Shown: positions 53,755 through 63,108 of the stretch, in pieces
Layout of the letters: each line of letters starts with the position of its first letter
Position numbering within the stretch: position 1 is the first letter of the stretch
Source: Pseudomonadota bacterium
GTDB lineage: Bacteria > Desulfobacterota > Desulfobacteria > Desulfobacterales > RPRI01
Assembly (NCBI GenBank): GCA_018817425.1
Contig: JAHITX010000117.1
Location: forward strand, 19,592-83,591
Direction of reading: 5' to 3'
DNA length: 64,000 bases
Made by a program: the position numbers and the translations under genes
Notes under the pieces: generated by a model
Told to the model about the DNA's origin: nothing
What the model saw: only the letters and a program-made list of their open reading frames with translations
Databases searched by the model: none

Positions 53755-55015
53755 TTTTCACGACCCTGTTAGGCAGTTAAAATATTTAAGACAAACCCTT
53801 TCTCAAAACAAAAAACCTCTCGGTTTTTTTCTTTCGGCAGGTTGCCCATTAGCTGTAAATATGCCTGAGGGCAAAAGTCCTCTCATTCCAGATATTGCTG
53901 GGCTCACAAAATTTGTAAGTGAGGAACTTCAATCGAAAGATAAGAATCAGAAAAATAATTATGACTTATTGCTTGAAGAGTTAATTAAAACTGGCAACAA
54001 GAATCCTAACATCGAAGATATTTTAAGTTTTGTTCGTGGACTGAAACAAGTCTCAATTGGTGCAAAAGATGTGAGAGGGTTGACTGAAAATGATTTGAAG
54101 AAATTAGAAAAAGATATCTGTAAAAAAATAGTAGAGAAAACAAATGTTGGATTGCCAAATCGTGAGACCCCTTACCATCAATTAGCACAATGGATCCATT
54201 TGATTGACAGAGGTGATTCCCCTATTGAATGTTTCACCACAAATTATGATTTACTGACAGAACAAGCGTTTGAAGAAACTGGGGTTGCTTACTTTGATGG
54301 TTTCGTTGGCTCAAGACAGCCCTTTTTTGATTTAAGAGCAATCGAAGATTCTCTGATTCCAAAACATTGGACTCGACTTTGGAAAGTACACGGCTCAATA
54401 AATTGGTATCTTAATTTAAATCAAGAAATTTACCGTTCAACAGAGGTCAAGGCAGGTGACTCCTGCATTATTGACCCTTCGCACTTGAAGTATGATCAAA
54501 GCAGAAAATTGCCATACTTGGCTTTAATTGATCGGTTGAATTCTTTTCTCAGACAAACATCCGCAGTTTTGATTACAACCGGATATTCATTTCGTGATAT
54601 GCACTTGAACGATACAATTATGAACGCATTAAAAGCAAACCCAACTGCAATGGTTATTGCTCTTCTTCATGATACATACACTTATAAAGACAAGGAAGGA
54701 AAAATATTTATCCGATATGAAAAAGCATTTTCTTATGCCAAGGATAGATTTAATTTGAGTGCATGGACTTTTGATGAAGCAGTTATTGGTGGACAACAAG
54801 GAAAATGGAAAGTATCAAAAACTGAAACATTAACTGATGAAAATTTAGCTGATGCAATCATTCAAAATACTGAAACAAAAAAGGCAGAATGTGCTAATGC
54901 GAAAGAAGAAATTATCATTCACTACCAATTGCAACTGGGAAATTTTGCAAAACTTGGGAATTTTCTTCAAGCTCTTATTGGTTTAGAACAATTTAAAATA
55001 GACGATGCAAAATAA
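53747..55015 (+). CDS. SIR2-family NADase of a SIR2-HerA defence system
   Basis: The 422 residues include a SIR2_2-type fold: a modified NAD loop GFFLSAGCPLAV near residue 26, then TTNYD at 164-168, the catalytic His215 in KVHGSINW, and a late GYSFRDMHLND. SIR2 paired with HerA is a known anti-phage module in which infection triggers NAD+ loss and growth arrest. The gene has an AAGGAAGG ribosome site and overlaps herA by 11 bases. Its AT-rich composition contrasts with the cbi operon, which suggests transfer. Confidence 0.9.
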   Translation: MSNFHDPVRQLKYLRQTLSQNKKPLGFFLSAGCPLAVNMPEGKSPLIPDIAGLTKFVSEELQSKDKNQKNNYDLLLEELIKTGNKNPNIEDILSFVRGLKQVSIGAKDVRGLTENDLKKLEKDICKKIVEKTNVGLPNRETPYHQLAQWIHLIDRGDSPIECFTTNYDLLTEQAFEETGVAYFDGFVGSRQPFFDLRAIEDSLIPKHWTRLWKVHGSINWYLNLNQEIYRSTEVKAGDSCIIDPSHLKYDQSRKLPYLALIDRLNSFLRQTSAVLITTGYSFRDMHLNDTIMNALKANPTAMVIALLHDTYTYKDKEGKIFIRYEKAFSYAKDRFNLSAWTFDEAVIGGQQGKWKVSKTETLTDENLADAIIQNTETKKAECANAKEEIIIHYQLQLGNFAKLGNFLQALIGLEQFKIDDAK

Positions 55016-57107
55016 ATCAACATACTTAGGGACTATACAAGATGTTAATGGAACAACCGTTAGCGTTACGCTTGCTAATGAATCTCTTTCAGGATTAACT
55101 TATGTTGACGGAGAAGGTTATCGAATAGGACAGATAGGAAGCTTTGTAAAAATCCCTATCGGCTATATTGATTTGTTTGGAATAGTAACCCAAGTTGGTG
55201 CAAGCGCAGTTCCCGAAAAACAGGCAAAGCATCAGCCCTATGGTAATCGTTGGCTCACAATTCAACTTGTTGGAGAAGGGCAACGAAACGGAAAATTTGA
55301 AAGAGGAATTTCTCAATATCCTACCATTAGCGATGAAGTTCATTTGGTTTCCGAATCTGATTTGAAAAGGATCTACGGTCAACCTGATAAACCATATTTT
55401 GTAAAAGTCGGACACATTGCAGGTGCGGAATCTATTTCAGCATTGATTGATGTAAATAAACTCATCACACGACATAGTGCAGTAGTTGGAACAACAGGTG
55501 CAGGAAAGTCAACGACAGTAGCAGGTATTTTATCTGCGTTATCTGATTCAAAAAACTATCCGTCTGCCAGAATAATAATTCTCGACATCCATGGTGAATA
55601 TGGCCAAGCATTCAGAGGTAGAGCTAATATTTTCAAAGTGAATGCAGACAAAGACCACAAAAGCCAAGAGAATGAGTTATATCTTCCATATTGGTCTCTA
55701 AATTTTGACGAACTCACTCAGATTTGTTTCGGAGATTTTAGCAATGAAAAAGAAAAGGAAAAAAGTGCTTTAATAGAAAGAGTGTTAGCTCAAAAAGAAA
55801 AAACACTTTTAAAGTATCCTAAGAAAGGAGTTTCAAAAGAAACTCTCAGTGTTGACAGCCCAATTCCATTTAGACTAAACCAGCTTTGGTTTGAACTTTG
55901 GAACGAAACATTCTTTACATTTTATTCAGACAAAGGAAAGAAACCTCTAAAGGAAAATTGGGCATATGAACAAGATAAAGATGGCAATGAATTGAAAGGT
56001 GATGCTACAAGTGCAACCCCACCCCGATTTAAACAAGTTAAAAATGTCAAAGAGGATGAAGAAAAGATTCAATACGGAACAAGCACTTTAAATATTAGAG
56101 GTCAACTTGAGACACTAGGTTCTAAACTTAGAATCCCTCGTTACGATTTTCTTTTTCACCCAGGGAAATTTACACCTGAGTTAGATGGTAAAGTTGAAAG
56201 CGACCTCGATTCATTATTAAAAGAATGGATTGGAAGCGATAAGCCAATAACTATTCTCGATCTATCAGGCGTGCCTATTGATATTCTTAACACCATTGTA
56301 GGAGTTTTGCTAAGAGTTCTCTATGAAGGATTATTTTGGTCAAGACGTTTATCACAAGGCGGCAGACATAGACCTCTATTAGTTGTAATGGAAGAAGCTC
56401 ACAATTATCTGAACGATAATTTCAAAGGCATTGCTTCAAGTGTTGTTCAGAGAATTGTAAAGGAAGGTAGGAAGTACGGTATTGGAGCAATGATTGTAAG
56501 CCAAAGACCTTCTGAAATTAACTCTACAATTCTTTCTCAGTGCGGAACATTTTTCGCAATGCGCCTTGCTAATGCTACTGACAGAGGCCACATCAGTGCC
56601 GCTTTGCCTGATAATTTAGACGGGCTGACAAATATGTTACCAATTCTTAGAACTGGTGAAGCAATAATTATTGGCGAATCTGTAAAATTGCCTATGAGAA
56701 CAATTATTGAAGCACCACCAAAAGAGAAAAGACCGGATAGCCAAGACCCGATTGTTTATGATGAAACACCAACTGAAGATTCATTACAGCCAGGTGGTTG
56801 GGGTATGCCAATGGAACCAAACCCAAATTATGAAGAATTTTTAGAAGTATGGAGAGCCCAAAACCCATTTCTATCAAGAGTAAAGGAAGAATTAAAAATG
56901 AAAAGAACACCAGTTGATTCATCAAACATTTCATCAATAGGATTTGATGAAGGATCAAACACTCTCGAAGTAGAATTTCATAGCGGTGCAGTTTACCAAT
57001 ACTTCGATGTTCCTTTGAATGTTTATAATGGTATAATGGAGGCAAGTTCTAAAGGAAAATATTTTGCACAACATATCAAAGGGTATTTTCGCTATGCAAA
57101 AGTATAA
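55005..57107 (+). CDS. herA: HerA-type hexameric ATPase with fused C-terminal KTSC domain
   Basis: The 700-residue protein begins with a HerA beta-barrel (about 1-105). The RecA-like ATPase has Walker A GTTGAGKST (from 162), Walker B LVVMEEAHNYL (Glu463), the VSQRPSEIN motif and a RLANATDRGHI segment. Residues 632-700 form a separate KTSC domain (SSNISSIGFDEGSNTLEVEF, then YQYFDVP and GKYFAQHIKGYF), named for its lysyl-tRNA-synthetase-type association. Standard HerA partners of SIR2 are shorter and lack it. It forms the complex with SIR2; the extra domain may bind RNA, DNA or a trigger. Confidence 0.9.
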   Translation: MQNKSTYLGTIQDVNGTTVSVTLANESLSGLTYVDGEGYRIGQIGSFVKIPIGYIDLFGIVTQVGASAVPEKQAKHQPYGNRWLTIQLVGEGQRNGKFERGISQYPTISDEVHLVSESDLKRIYGQPDKPYFVKVGHIAGAESISALIDVNKLITRHSAVVGTTGAGKSTTVAGILSALSDSKNYPSARIIILDIHGEYGQAFRGRANIFKVNADKDHKSQENELYLPYWSLNFDELTQICFGDFSNEKEKEKSALIERVLAQKEKTLLKYPKKGVSKETLSVDSPIPFRLNQLWFELWNETFFTFYSDKGKKPLKENWAYEQDKDGNELKGDATSATPPRFKQVKNVKEDEEKIQYGTSTLNIRGQLETLGSKLRIPRYDFLFHPGKFTPELDGKVESDLDSLLKEWIGSDKPITILDLSGVPIDILNTIVGVLLRVLYEGLFWSRRLSQGGRHRPLLVVMEEAHNYLNDNFKGIASSVVQRIVKEGRKYGIGAMIVSQRPSEINSTILSQCGTFFAMRLANATDRGHISAALPDNLDGLTNMLPILRTGEAIIIGESVKLPMRTIIEAPPKEKRPDSQDPIVYDETPTEDSLQPGGWGMPMEPNPNYEEFLEVWRAQNPFLSRVKEELKMKRTPVDSSNISSIGFDEGSNTLEVEFHSGAVYQYFDVPLNVYNGIMEASSKGKYFAQHIKGYFRYAKV

Positions 57108-57463
57108 GTATAAATCATTGGCACGAAATGAATAATGGGCTTGCCCATTTGTATCCCATTAGATTCCTAAGGAAGATAAAGTATCCCGAGAGCGCAGGTA
57201 AAAACCGGCAAGGAGTAGTGAGTGAAAGAGTCATGCGGTGAAGGAGGAAAAGTTGGGGATGGGTATTGCTATATTGATTGATCGACAAAACGGGGGGGTG
57301 ATAGTGGAAGGGTAAATGGTCTATATCAATTTCTAAATACCCGACCCTAAACACGCCCCGAAGTATTTACGGTAGTCGTATCCTTGTGTTTGTGATGCTA
57401 TGTTGTCTTCGCAAATAGTCTACCATTAGTAATGAAAGCAATGTATTTTAATTGGAGGCGATA
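57108..57463. other. Intergenic region between herA and the ATPase gene; no gene found
   Basis: The region is GC-richer than its neighbours and holds a few G-runs and a segment (GTGAAAGAGTCATGCGGTGA, about 57220-57240) that recalls the start of group II intron domain V. The rest of the domain does not pair, so I do not call an intron. It could be a decayed mobile element or a small RNA. The opposite-strand frame at 57115-57354 has no protein-like features. A GGAGG ribosome site for the next gene is at 57454-57458. Confidence 0.35.
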
Positions 57464-59335
57464 ATGCGCTATATCAGAACAATTGAATCCTTTAACCGGT
57501 CTGCAATCCGAGAAACCCCGGATAGTTTTTGGCATCTCTATGGGTCAATTTTATCGAAAATTTTTGGTGAGATAGCAAATGATGATGACTTATTAGAGCA
57601 ATGTTATTCTCCGATAAGAAGCAGAGATTTCGATGAGCAATTTATTCTCTCAATAACTACAGGTATTCCAGGTGCTTTACTATGTCCTGGTAATTTTAGT
57701 CCTTCATCCTTTCTAAATGAGCGTCTTCCATCTATTCAAGATTCGTATCACCCATATTTAATTATTGGGGATGTTGGTTCTGGCAAAACCACATTTATCA
57801 ATCATTTCTTTAAAATCGAGGCAAAAAAACTTCATTTGGATGATAGAATAGAAGGATTATTAATTGATTTAAGAGAAATTGGATCTGAGGATGCTGACAT
57901 CTTAGATATCTTAGAGAATAAAGTCGATGCTATATTAACAACAAAATATCCTGATATCTCAAAACCAGATCTAAATTTTGGCCTTATTTTATTTGATAAG
58001 GAGCTGGCATGCTCAGAAAATTTGTATTTAGAACTTGAAAAACTTGTTGATAAGAAAGCTGCTGATACCGAAAGATTAAATGACATATTAAAAAATATCA
58101 GAAACAAAAGAGCATTTAATGCTGCAAGGATTCGGTACATCACAAATGTTATAAATAAAAAAGTTTATTTAATATTCGATAATGTTGATCATTATAGCCT
58201 CGACTTTCAAAATAGAGCATTCGGAGTTGGATCAGGACTAAGAGCAGAATATAATTGCCCAATCATCATGACGACAAGATCATATACTGTGCCAACAGCG
58301 TTAACTCATTCTTGGATATCCGCCTATCAACCAAGGTTTTTAAACCTATCTTCACCTAACATAAAAGAATTATTAAAAAAAAGAATTGATTATGCTTTAA
58401 GCTCAACTGTAATTAAATCCTTATTTGAAAAAATTGGAAAAAATGAAATACAAATAGAGTCTTTATCCGGTAAAAAGCTGTTATTTGATATCGATTCATT
58501 AAATGAATTGTTAAAGTTTGCTCTTGATTCTCTATTAAGTGAAGAGCTTTTGAACTTTATCGAGAGAATGGCCGGTGGTGATTATCGATATATGCTGAAA
58601 ATGATTAGAGTTGCACTTTCTTCCGGATATATTTATCCAGAAGAAAGACAAGAGAAATACTCAAATATTAGATATTATGATTTTCTAAGAGCGATTATGC
58701 TTGGTAACAACTTATACTACGTAGGAGATAATCCTTCTACTTTGATTATTAATCTTTTTGATAATGAAGATAAACAATCGCCTTTTAATAATCTTATTAG
58801 ATTAAGAACGTTGCAAGCGTTAGATATATTTTCAAATAAAGTGTTTGTTCCTAAACTAATTGAAACTATGGAAGTAATTGGATACCCTAAAGATGCTGTA
58901 AAATCAGTGTTGGATTTATTTCTAGAGGCTGCTTTGGTTGAGGCTCCTCATTATGAAGGTACTAAGATTAATGATCATATAAGTTTTATTCGGCTTACCT
59001 TTAAGGGTAGGGAATATTTAAATAGTCTTTGCTCAGAAACTGCATATCTTGATTGCATAAAACATTCATCATTTATGAGTGAAGAATATCATAATTTAAT
59101 GATGGAATTATATGAAAAAAAGGACATAGCTAAAGCCAATCGAATAAAAAACAGATTAGATTCTACAGAAGTTTTTATTACATATTTGATAGAACAAGAA
59201 GAGATTGAAGGTAAACGTGTAGAAGATCTTGGGGAGGAAGCAAAAAAACAATATACTAAGTTCCCCAAAATAGGTGAAATAATCCTTCCGCCTTTTAATC
59301 AAACTCGATCTTTAATTATGAGTCGCCAAAAATAG
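57464..59335 (+). CDS. P-loop ATPase (STAND/AAA-like), first gene of an unrecognised two-gene module
   Basis: The start is the ATG at 57464 behind GGAGG, giving 623 residues; a TTG at 57452 is in frame but less likely. Walker A is GDVGSGKTT at 102-110 and Walker B is VYLIFDNVD (Asp239/Asp242). A sensor-like MTTRSYT comes next, and a winged-helix-like region (about 465-530, YPKDAVKSVLDLFLEAALVE) near the end. This is the plan of signal-sensing ATPases. I do not recognise the exact family. It lies right after SIR2-HerA and 12 bp before the HEPN/methyltransferase-like gene, so a defence role is likely by context. It is strongly AT-rich. Confidence 0.75.
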   Translation: MRYIRTIESFNRSAIRETPDSFWHLYGSILSKIFGEIANDDDLLEQCYSPIRSRDFDEQFILSITTGIPGALLCPGNFSPSSFLNERLPSIQDSYHPYLIIGDVGSGKTTFINHFFKIEAKKLHLDDRIEGLLIDLREIGSEDADILDILENKVDAILTTKYPDISKPDLNFGLILFDKELACSENLYLELEKLVDKKAADTERLNDILKNIRNKRAFNAARIRYITNVINKKVYLIFDNVDHYSLDFQNRAFGVGSGLRAEYNCPIIMTTRSYTVPTALTHSWISAYQPRFLNLSSPNIKELLKKRIDYALSSTVIKSLFEKIGKNEIQIESLSGKKLLFDIDSLNELLKFALDSLLSEELLNFIERMAGGDYRYMLKMIRVALSSGYIYPEERQEKYSNIRYYDFLRAIMLGNNLYYVGDNPSTLIINLFDNEDKQSPFNNLIRLRTLQALDIFSNKVFVPKLIETMEVIGYPKDAVKSVLDLFLEAALVEAPHYEGTKINDHISFIRLTFKGREYLNSLCSETAYLDCIKHSSFMSEEYHNLMMELYEKKDIAKANRIKNRLDSTEVFITYLIEQEEIEGKRVEDLGEEAKKQYTKFPKIGEIILPPFNQTRSLIMSRQK

Positions 59336-59347
59336 AGGGTTGTAACT

Positions 59348-61513
59348 ATGTCTAAATATTCGCTTAATCCGAATCTATGTAAATATATTGATAAACGATA
59401 TATATTTAGATTCTATACAACTGATAGACTTATAGATGCTTTAGAAAACATAGAGTATAAAGAAGGTATTGTCACTTTTTGGCTTTGTGGAACTTTTGAT
59501 ATAGCAATACTGGATATATTAAATTGCGAACCTGCTATACAGTTTTTGCTTAGTGATAAAAAACACTATTTGGAGGAAGCCTTAATCTTTATTGCAGAAA
59601 AATTTTATATGTTTAATGGAGTAGAGATTGGAAATAAGGCCATCAATGACTCTACTATTGATATAGAGAGCCATTTGTGTGGAATCTACAGTGCACTCGC
59701 ATGTGATCAACAATTAGAGGAGAATCATGAATACCTTAAACGGAACTATCTAATCGAAAATATCGCTATAAACAATTCAGAAAAACTTAGAAGAGCTTTT
59801 ATACTAATTGGCTCTTATTCTAGATCTGAAAAAGATGCTGAGAAATTAGTTTCTGATGTTTTAACAAAACTCGATAAGAATAAAATTATTATAAATTTTA
59901 TTCAAGGGAGCAGTATAAAAGGAGTAAATTATTTAATTGAAGTTTTATCAGAGAGTTCGTTTAGAGATGAGTTTATTTGGTCATTACATGATTATGCCAA
60001 AATAAATAATCTTCAAATTAAAACCACTACACTTATTTCATTAAAAACGTTTAATAGTGATTATTATAAAGGCATTATTTTGCCAAGAGTAAGCCCAAAA
60101 GCATATGAAGCATTGAGTTTTGTACCTCAGATCAAAGGTATATGTGATCGAATACCTATGAAAATAAAACTAGTAGAGGATATATATGCAAACTACAAAG
60201 AATGCGCTGGTGTTATTAATGATAAAAGTTTTTATGAAGTTTATGAAAAAGCGGCTAAACAAGTTTTATCATCCATTGTGACAGAAAAACTTATCGATAA
60301 TACAGCATATTACATTCGATGTGCAGAAAAACTAGTGCCTATAGTTTCTTCTGCAATTTTAGCAAATTATGGCGGAATTGAAAATTGGGATGTTATGTTA
60401 TCGGATTTGAGTATACGTGTAAGCAAGAATCCATTAACTTTAGGAAAGGTGCGCAGAATCTTTGAGGAATGGGTAAAAAACGGAAGAAATGAATTTTTTA
60501 ATAATGAAGATGTAGATAATTTAAATGTTATTAACTTAACGAGAAATAATTTAGTTCACTCATCAGAAGAAAATATGATTGATTTTGAAGCTTTTATAAA
60601 CGGTTTTAAAAGACTTTCACAATTTGTATTAAAAAATTTTAAACAATTATTATTTATGTCAAGAACCAGTGGTGTAAAACCTTATAAAATTGAACAAGTC
60701 CAAAATCCAACATTAGAAGCATTAGCGATACAAATACTTAATGCGAATATGTTTGAAGTAGATGAGGCTGAGTATTACACAGGAAAAGATAGGGCAGATA
60801 TAACATTTGCTTTGGCAAGATTGTTTGGGCAAAGACAAATTAAAATAATAGACATTGGCTGTGGAAAAGGTGCATTATTATATGGACTAAGCGATTTGCC
60901 AAAAGAACAATTAAGAACTATAGACTATATTGGTATAAACCACAAAAAAGTCTATCCAATAAAAAAAATGATTGAAGATTTAGGTTTTGAAAATAAAGTT
61001 CATTCATCAGAAATTCTTGCTATGCATGAAGTCTATACTAAAAAATTTGACGCTGATTATGCTTTTATAATAGATGTAATGCATGAAATTCCGTTACATG
61101 ATTTGCACATGTTTATTTCTTTTATTCTAAATTCAATAAAAATAAACGGCTCTATTGAAATAACAGAAACTATGAAAGAATCCGAAGAAGATTATATTGA
61201 GTATAGGCCAGAAGACTTTAGATTTTTGTTTAATGATGTTAAAAATTTAGAAACTAATGCAACTGAGCGGATAATTTATTCATTTGGTAACAAAGTTCCT
61301 TGCACCATTTGTTCTTTAAGAAAAAGTGGGGAGATAGAAGATATTGATTGGAGTTCTATTTGCATAAAACTCTATAACGATAAAATTGAAAAAATTAACA
61401 AATTGATTGCTGATCTGACTAAATCTCAATTGCAGGATGATGTTGAAAGAAAAGCTCAGCTTATTATGCAGCAAAACTATCTATTTAAACAACTACACTT
61501 CATAAAAAGCTAA
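59348..61513 (+). CDS. Large protein with HEPN-like motif and methyltransferase domain, second gene of the module
   Basis: The 721-residue protein has three parts. Residues 1 to about 330 are helical and unrecognised. Around 340-440 is a helical domain with RNNLVH at 399-404, which fits the Rx4H active motif of HEPN RNases. From about 495 there is a Rossmann methyltransferase: motif I DIGCGKG (502-508), an acidic FIIDVMHEIPLHD and a late INGSIEITETM. The C-terminus is a long charged helix. A protein with a possible RNase and a SAM-binding part next to a sensing ATPase suggests a toxin-effector pair. This is inference from motifs. Confidence 0.7.
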   Translation: MSKYSLNPNLCKYIDKRYIFRFYTTDRLIDALENIEYKEGIVTFWLCGTFDIAILDILNCEPAIQFLLSDKKHYLEEALIFIAEKFYMFNGVEIGNKAINDSTIDIESHLCGIYSALACDQQLEENHEYLKRNYLIENIAINNSEKLRRAFILIGSYSRSEKDAEKLVSDVLTKLDKNKIIINFIQGSSIKGVNYLIEVLSESSFRDEFIWSLHDYAKINNLQIKTTTLISLKTFNSDYYKGIILPRVSPKAYEALSFVPQIKGICDRIPMKIKLVEDIYANYKECAGVINDKSFYEVYEKAAKQVLSSIVTEKLIDNTAYYIRCAEKLVPIVSSAILANYGGIENWDVMLSDLSIRVSKNPLTLGKVRRIFEEWVKNGRNEFFNNEDVDNLNVINLTRNNLVHSSEENMIDFEAFINGFKRLSQFVLKNFKQLLFMSRTSGVKPYKIEQVQNPTLEALAIQILNANMFEVDEAEYYTGKDRADITFALARLFGQRQIKIIDIGCGKGALLYGLSDLPKEQLRTIDYIGINHKKVYPIKKMIEDLGFENKVHSSEILAMHEVYTKKFDADYAFIIDVMHEIPLHDLHMFISFILNSIKINGSIEITETMKESEEDYIEYRPEDFRFLFNDVKNLETNATERIIYSFGNKVPCTICSLRKSGEIEDIDWSSICIKLYNDKIEKINKLIADLTKSQLQDDVERKAQLIMQQNYLFKQLHFIKS

Positions 61514-61517
61514 TAAT

Positions 61518-61622
61518 TGGGACAGTTCGGGGACGCCCTTGACATTTGTAGTTGCCAATCTAAACATTTTAGGGACAGTTAAGGTACGCCCTTTACATTT
61601 GTAGTTGCCAATCTAAACATTT
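61518..61622. repeat. Two tandem copies of a 52-bp repeat before the REP transposase
   Basis: GGGACAGTTCGGGGACGCCC and GGGACAGTTAAGGTACGCCC each lead into the same TTTACATTTGTAGTTGCCAA-type tract ending CTAAACATTTT. Such GGGACAG repeats commonly flank genes for REP-associated (RAYT) transposases. Confidence 0.8.
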
Positions 61623-61639
61623 TATATTAAAAAGATAAC

Positions 61640-61834
61640 ATGCCAAAAAAAGCAAGAGTAGATGCACCGAGAGCCCTTCATCATATCATTGTACGGGGAA
61701 TTGAGCGGGTCAAAATATTCAGGACCGATTCCGATCGGGATGATTTTCTGAACCGGTTTGGAAAGTTTATAACCGAAACAAAAAGCCGTTGTTGCGCATG
61801 GGCTCTATTATTAAATCATTTTATTTGCTTGTAA
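61640..61834 (+). pseudogene. REP-associated Y1 transposase (RAYT), truncated
   Basis: The 64 residues carry the standard beginning (KARVDAPRALHHIIVRGIER, then RDDFLNRFGK and CAWALLLNHF). The HUH motif would follow at NHFH, but here it reads NHFICL and the frame stops. The break joins directly to a scrap of cbiA, so the gene was cut by recombination and its catalytic part is lost. Confidence 0.85.
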
Positions 61835-61946
61835 AAACCTGATGGAAAATATTTATTCAGGAAATCCGAAAGAAAAAGCCAAAGGATTTCGCGTAAGAAA
61901 TACTTTGGCATCATATGTACATTTGCATTTTTCTGCCTCTTTATAA
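61833..61946 (+). pseudogene. cbiA: Third, short copy of the cbiA 3' end
   Basis: The frame reads NLMENIYSGNPKEKAKG, VRNTLASYVHLHF and a stop. It is a mosaic: NLMENIY agrees with the full cbiA and NPKEKAKGFR with the truncated copy at 52857. It therefore either derives from their common ancestor or arose by recombination between them. About 37 codons remain. Confidence 0.88.
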
Positions 61947-61974
61947 TTTACTGCATCTCACATTCCCATATACT

Positions 61975-62313
61975 TCATCTATCTATCATAACTTCTATGT
62001 CATGCAGCTTCAAAGGCTTAATCTGAGATAGTTCTTTGTGAAACCGCTGTTCGGACTCCCATAAATCCCAGGCATGTTGGGCATTCAGCCAAAATTCGGG
62101 AGAATTCCCGAAAAGACGGGATAATCTCAATGCCATGGCAGGTGTTATGGCCCGCCGTTCTCTTAAAATTTCATTAATTGTCTGGCGTGATACGCCCAAA
62201 GCCGTAGCCATTGAAGTAGCGTTCAAATCATAATCCGGCATGAAATCTTCTCTGAGCATTTCGCCGGGATGTGTTGGGGGGAATTCTCTTTTTATAGTGT
62301 TTGTAATAGTCAT
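61975..62313 (-). CDS. higA: HigA antitoxin
   Basis: About 112 residues from the ATG at 62313 (an upstream TTG is in frame). It has the HigA signature PPTHPGEMLREDF, a helix-turn-helix of the Xre type (MATALGVSRQTINEILRERR) and the usual FGNSPEFWLNAQHAWDLW. It binds HigB and represses the operon. It comes after the toxin gene, the normal order for HigBA. Confidence 0.94.
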   Translation of the reverse strand: MTITNTIKREFPPTHPGEMLREDFMPDYDLNATSMATALGVSRQTINEILRERRAITPAMALRLSRLFGNSPEFWLNAQHAWDLWESEQRFHKELSQIKPLKLHDIEVMIDR

Positions 62314-62324
62314 GTTTCTATCCC

Positions 62325-62605
62325 TCAATGGTAATCAGTTATTTCAACATCGTAGGAATCGCCTTCAACGAAACTGAAACAGATTCGCCATTGGGTATTG
62401 ATCGATATTGAAATTGACCTTTCCTGTCTTCTTTTAGTGCGTGTAATCGGTTGCTTGGAGGCACCATGAGATCATTTAAGGTTGATGCATAATGTATATA
62501 TTCCAAACGCCTTATGGCCCGTTTGATTAATTCAGAGGGCGAACGTTTTGATTTGCCTGTTATAAAAAGTTGTTTCGTTTCTTTGTCGGCAAAAGATTTT
62601 ATCAT
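62325..62605 (-). pseudogene. higB: HigB toxin gene with a one-base frameshift
   Basis: Reading from the ATG at 62605 (MIKSFADKETKQLF), the protein is a normal HigB up to RLHALKEDRKGQF. Then it continues wrongly to a stop at 62339. In the other frame the expected ending is present: SISINTQWRICFSFVEGDSYDVEITDYH minus a few residues, with stop at 62325. One T missing from a T run would explain it. With the base restored the protein has 93 residues, the family length. A sequencing error in the homopolymer cannot be excluded. Confidence 0.85.
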
Positions 62606-62744
62606 GAGCCTATTGTAAGCTGTCACGTTATAGTTGCCAATATTCAAACTCATTTTTTTGAGAATAGCAATTTGTTTGCGGTATCTGCTTTAAGGTTTTG
62701 TCAGTTCACGTTGATGGTCATGTAATAAATCAATACATCATCAT

Positions 62745-62935
62745 TCCTCCTTTATCATCTCAAAAAGAGAAATAAAACTGCCTATTACAATTAGTTTATC
62801 CTTTTATAGTATATTGTTTTGTGTTATAGCCACATAAATTCTGTTTTTGAAATAAAACAGTTTCATGAATCCTAGGTTTTAAAAGGAAAAAGCTAAAGCC
62901 TGAAATTATGCTTTCAGATATTTATAGTAATTGGA
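62745..62935. repeat. Copy 3 of the cbiA downstream flank
   Basis: The stretch contains CTCAAAAAGAGAAATAAAAC, TTTTGTGTTATAGCCACATA and a TGAAATTATGCTTTCA segment, all of which have counterparts in 53398-53575. It lies on the other side of HigBA from the third cbiA scrap, so HigBA was inserted between cbiA and its flank. From here to 63102 I see only a GGACTTGACCCC segment (about 63038-63050) that may be a promoter -35 region. Confidence 0.75.
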
Positions 62936-63108
62936 GTTATTCTGTTCAAAGTGTATTGTTCAGTTTTGAGTGATGTGCTGATCCATTGTTCTGCCAGCAT
63001 TATTGAACGGGTTAATATGACAAATAAGAGCCAAAAGCGGACTTGACCCCTATCGGTCTTTTTTATCAGTTAAACCATCAATAATAAAAAGGGAGGAGGA
63101 ATTTGCAA

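Noticed and set aside
57115..57354. 79-codon minus-strand frame after herA
   Set aside because: Low-complexity, His/Leu/Pro-rich, no ribosome site, opposite to all neighbours.
57180..57360. Group II intron remnant
   Set aside because: Only one short segment resembles the start of domain V. The pairing half of the domain, the intron end and an RT gene are missing.
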